A stretch of DNA of 6,964 nucleotides from positions 1 through 6,964 of the forward strand of contig JAKJCD010000092.1 in NCBI GenBank assembly GCA_022706625.1, read 5' to 3'. Shown piece after piece: positions 5,331-6,964 of this stretch. This DNA is from Bacillota bacterium. Its GTDB lineage: Bacteria > Bacillota > Clostridia > Peptostreptococcales > Anaerovoracaceae. The notes below the pieces were generated by a model, which ran no database searches, was not told the DNA's origin, and saw nothing but the letters and a program-made list of their open reading frames with translations. The translations under genes were made by a program, and so were the position numbers. Position 1 is the stretch's first letter. Each line of letters opens with the position of its first letter.

Positions 5331-6964
5331 TCAATAAGCCTTGCTTTCTATCTCATGCTTCATTTTCGCTATTAAAACCTCAACCGACATCTCCCCCAGT
5401 TCTCCTTCTTTGCTGGAGCGTACAGAAACAGTGCCCGCTGCCTCTTCCCTCTCGCCTATTATTAACAGGTAAGGATCTCTCTGGTTTCTGGCTTCTCTGA
5501 TCTTATAGCCGATCTTCTCGTTCCTTCCGTCCATCTGGGCTCTCAGCCCCTCCTCTGTCAGGCGCTTCTCAAGAGAGCAGGCATAATCATTGAACTTCTC
5601 TGTTACAGTCAGAAATTTAGCATGGACGGGAGCTAACCACAGCGGAAATTTGCCTGCAAAATGCTCTGTTAATATGCCGATGAATCTTTCTATGCTCCCG
5701 AAGATTACCCGGTGAATCATCACGGGCCGATGCTTTTCGCCGTCGCTTCCCACATAGGTAAGATCAAAGCGTTGGGGCATCTGAAAATCCAATTGCACGG
5801 TACCGCACTGCCAGGTCCGCCCTATGGAGTCCTCCAGATGAAAATCTATTTTAGGTCCGTAAAAAGCACCGTCGCCTTCGTTTATGAGAAAATGCATATC
5901 TTTCTCCTCCAATGCTTCTCTCAGGGCATCGGTAGCCGCATCCCACTCTTCCTTGCTCCCCATGGAGTTTTCCGGCCTTGTAGACAGCTCCACATGATAT
6001 TTAAAGCCAAAAAGTTTATAAACATAGTCAATAAAATCGATGACTCCGACTATTTCCTCTTTCATCTGCTCCGGCAGCATGAAAATATGAGCGTCATCCT
6101 GAGTGAAAGTTCTGACCCTCATCAAGCCGTGAAGAGCTCCGGAAAGTTCGTGGCGGTGAACCTGCCCCAATTCACCCATTCGCATGGGGAAATCCCGATA
6201 GCTGTACATTTTCCTCCTGTAAGCCAGCATTGCTCCGGGACAGTTCATCGGTTTTATAGCATAATTCCCATCATCGATCTTGGTAAAATACATATTGTTC
6301 TTATAATGATCCCAGTGCCCCGATGTATGCCAGAGTTCTTCCGACAGGATCAGAGGCGTCTTTATCTCCTCATACCCTCTTTCGCTGTGCGCCTTTCGCC
6401 AGAAGGTTTCCAACTCGTTCCGGATCACCATGCCTTTGGGAAAGAAGAACGGGAACCCCGGGCCTTCTTCCATGATCGTAAACAGATCCATTTCTTTGCC
6501 GATCTTCCGGTGGTCCCTCTTCTTTGCTTCCTCCAGCATATTCAAGTATTCATCCAGCATTTCCTGCTTTGGGAAGGATGTACCGTAAATCCGCTGAAGC
6601 ATCTTGTTTTTTTCACTGCCCCTCCAATAAGCCCCCGCAACGCTGGTAAGTTTGAGGGCATTGACAGCCCCGGTGGAGCCTTTGTGCGGTCCGGCGCAAA
6701 GATCGGTAAAATCGCCCTGCTTATAAAAGGAGATAACCGCATCTTCCGGAAGGTCATTTATAAGCTCTACCTTGTAGGGTTCGTCTCTTTCCTCCATGAA
6801 TCTAACAGCCGAATCTCTTTGAAGCTCAAATCTTTCAAGGGGAATATTCTGCTTTATGATTCTTTTCATCTCTTTTTCGATAGCTGAAAGATCTTCTTCC
6901 GTAAAGCGGTGCTCGAGATCAAAGTCATAATAATATCCGTAATCGATCGACGGTCCTATACCCA
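5331..6964 (-). CDS. thrS: Threonine--tRNA ligase (partial, N-terminus beyond window edge)
   Basis: The frame stays open to the right edge, giving 543 visible residues; the internal ATG at 6869 is not the start. By alignment in mind with E. coli ThrRS about 93 N-terminal residues (TGS domain and first editing motif HxxxH) lie outside. The visible part begins GIGPSIDYGYYYDFD, inside the editing domain. The second editing motif DLCAGPH has C89 and H93 (visible numbering). Class II motif 1 follows around GPGFPFFFPKGMVIRNELE, motif 2 around GELGQVHRHELSG...VRTFTQDDAH, and motif 3 around GSIERFIGILTEH. The active-site zinc ligands are C241 (KPMNCPG), H292 (QDDAH) and H417 (VMIHR), at spacings matching the E. 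coli residues C334, H385 and H511. The anticodon-binding domain follows from FPLWLAPVHAKF to the end. The enzyme charges tRNA-Thr and removes mischarged serine. All key residues are intact. Any T-box leader would lie upstream, out of view. Confidence 0.97.
   Translation of the reverse strand, partial: GIGPSIDYGYYYDFDLEHRFTEEDLSAIEKEMKRIIKQNIPLERFELQRDSAVRFMEERDEPYKVELINDLPEDAVISFYKQGDFTDLCAGPHKGSTGAVNALKLTSVAGAYWRGSEKNKMLQRIYGTSFPKQEMLDEYLNMLEEAKKRDHRKIGKEMDLFTIMEEGPGFPFFFPKGMVIRNELETFWRKAHSERGYEEIKTPLILSEELWHTSGHWDHYKNNMYFTKIDDGNYAIKPMNCPGAMLAYRRKMYSYRDFPMRMGELGQVHRHELSGALHGLMRVRTFTQDDAHIFMLPEQMKEEIVGVIDFIDYVYKLFGFKYHVELSTRPENSMGSKEEWDAATDALREALEEKDMHFLINEGDGAFYGPKIDFHLEDSIGRTWQCGTVQLDFQMPQRFDLTYVGSDGEKHRPVMIHRVIFGSIERFIGILTEHFAGKFPLWLAPVHAKFLTVTEKFNDYACSLEKRLTEEGLRAQMDGRNEKIGYKIREARNQRDPYLLIIGEREEAAGTVSVRSSKEGELGEMSVEVLIAKMKHEIESKAY

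Noticed and set aside
5712..6887. Long plus-strand open frame of 391 codons opposite thrS
   Set aside because: It is antisense to a well-conserved gene in which every catalytic residue is present; its translation has no recognisable domain and it has no good ribosome binding site. It is a shadow of thrS codon use.

Overview
The window looks like ordinary chromosome from a Gram-positive-type anaerobe of the Clostridia (Bacillota). The reasons are strong purine-rich Shine-Dalgarno sites before nearly every gene, a YtrA-type GntR/ABC operon, a DUF2007-like small protein, and a threonyl-tRNA synthetase of clostridial style. I cannot name a genus. No insertion sequence, phage gene, CRISPR array, tRNA or rRNA is visible.

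Layout from left to right. Bases 1-1313 (minus strand) hold a two-gene unit: a small winged-helix protein (GTG start at 1313), then 24 bases later a secreted TolC-family protein that runs off the left edge. Bases 1314-1426 are a compact divergent promoter region in which two extended -10 promoters face away from each other and overlap. Bases 1427-1711 (plus strand) encode a lone DUF2007-like protein that converges on the next operon. Bases 1723-5067 (minus strand) form a tight three-gene operon: GntR/YtrA-type repressor, ABC ATPase, and a large ABC-2-type permease with nine predicted membrane segments and a roughly 310-residue extracytoplasmic C-terminal domain. The genes overlap (ATGA between repressor and ATPase, 26 bases between ATPase and permease), which suggests translational coupling. 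Bases 5068-5330 hold the operon promoter with an inverted repeat between its -35 and -10, a second perfect palindrome in the leader, the intrinsic terminator of the upstream gene, and a short sequence resembling a widely dispersed intergenic repeat. Bases 5331-6964 (minus strand) are the C-terminal 543 residues of threonyl-tRNA synthetase, cut by the right edge.

How the genes work together: the repressor probably sits on its own promoter until a membrane-active or cell-envelope compound relieves it, after which the ATPase and permease are made in coupled fashion. This inference rests on the YtrA family and on the operator seen here. The winged-helix/TolC pair probably starts an efflux operon whose other parts lie to the left. 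Several starts were corrected from ribosome-binding-site evidence: permease at GTG 3816 rather than TTG 3855, repressor at ATG 5067 rather than ATG 5097. The clearest points for follow-up are the autoregulated ABC operon with its unusual large-domain permease, and the TolC-family protein in what looks like a monoderm lineage.
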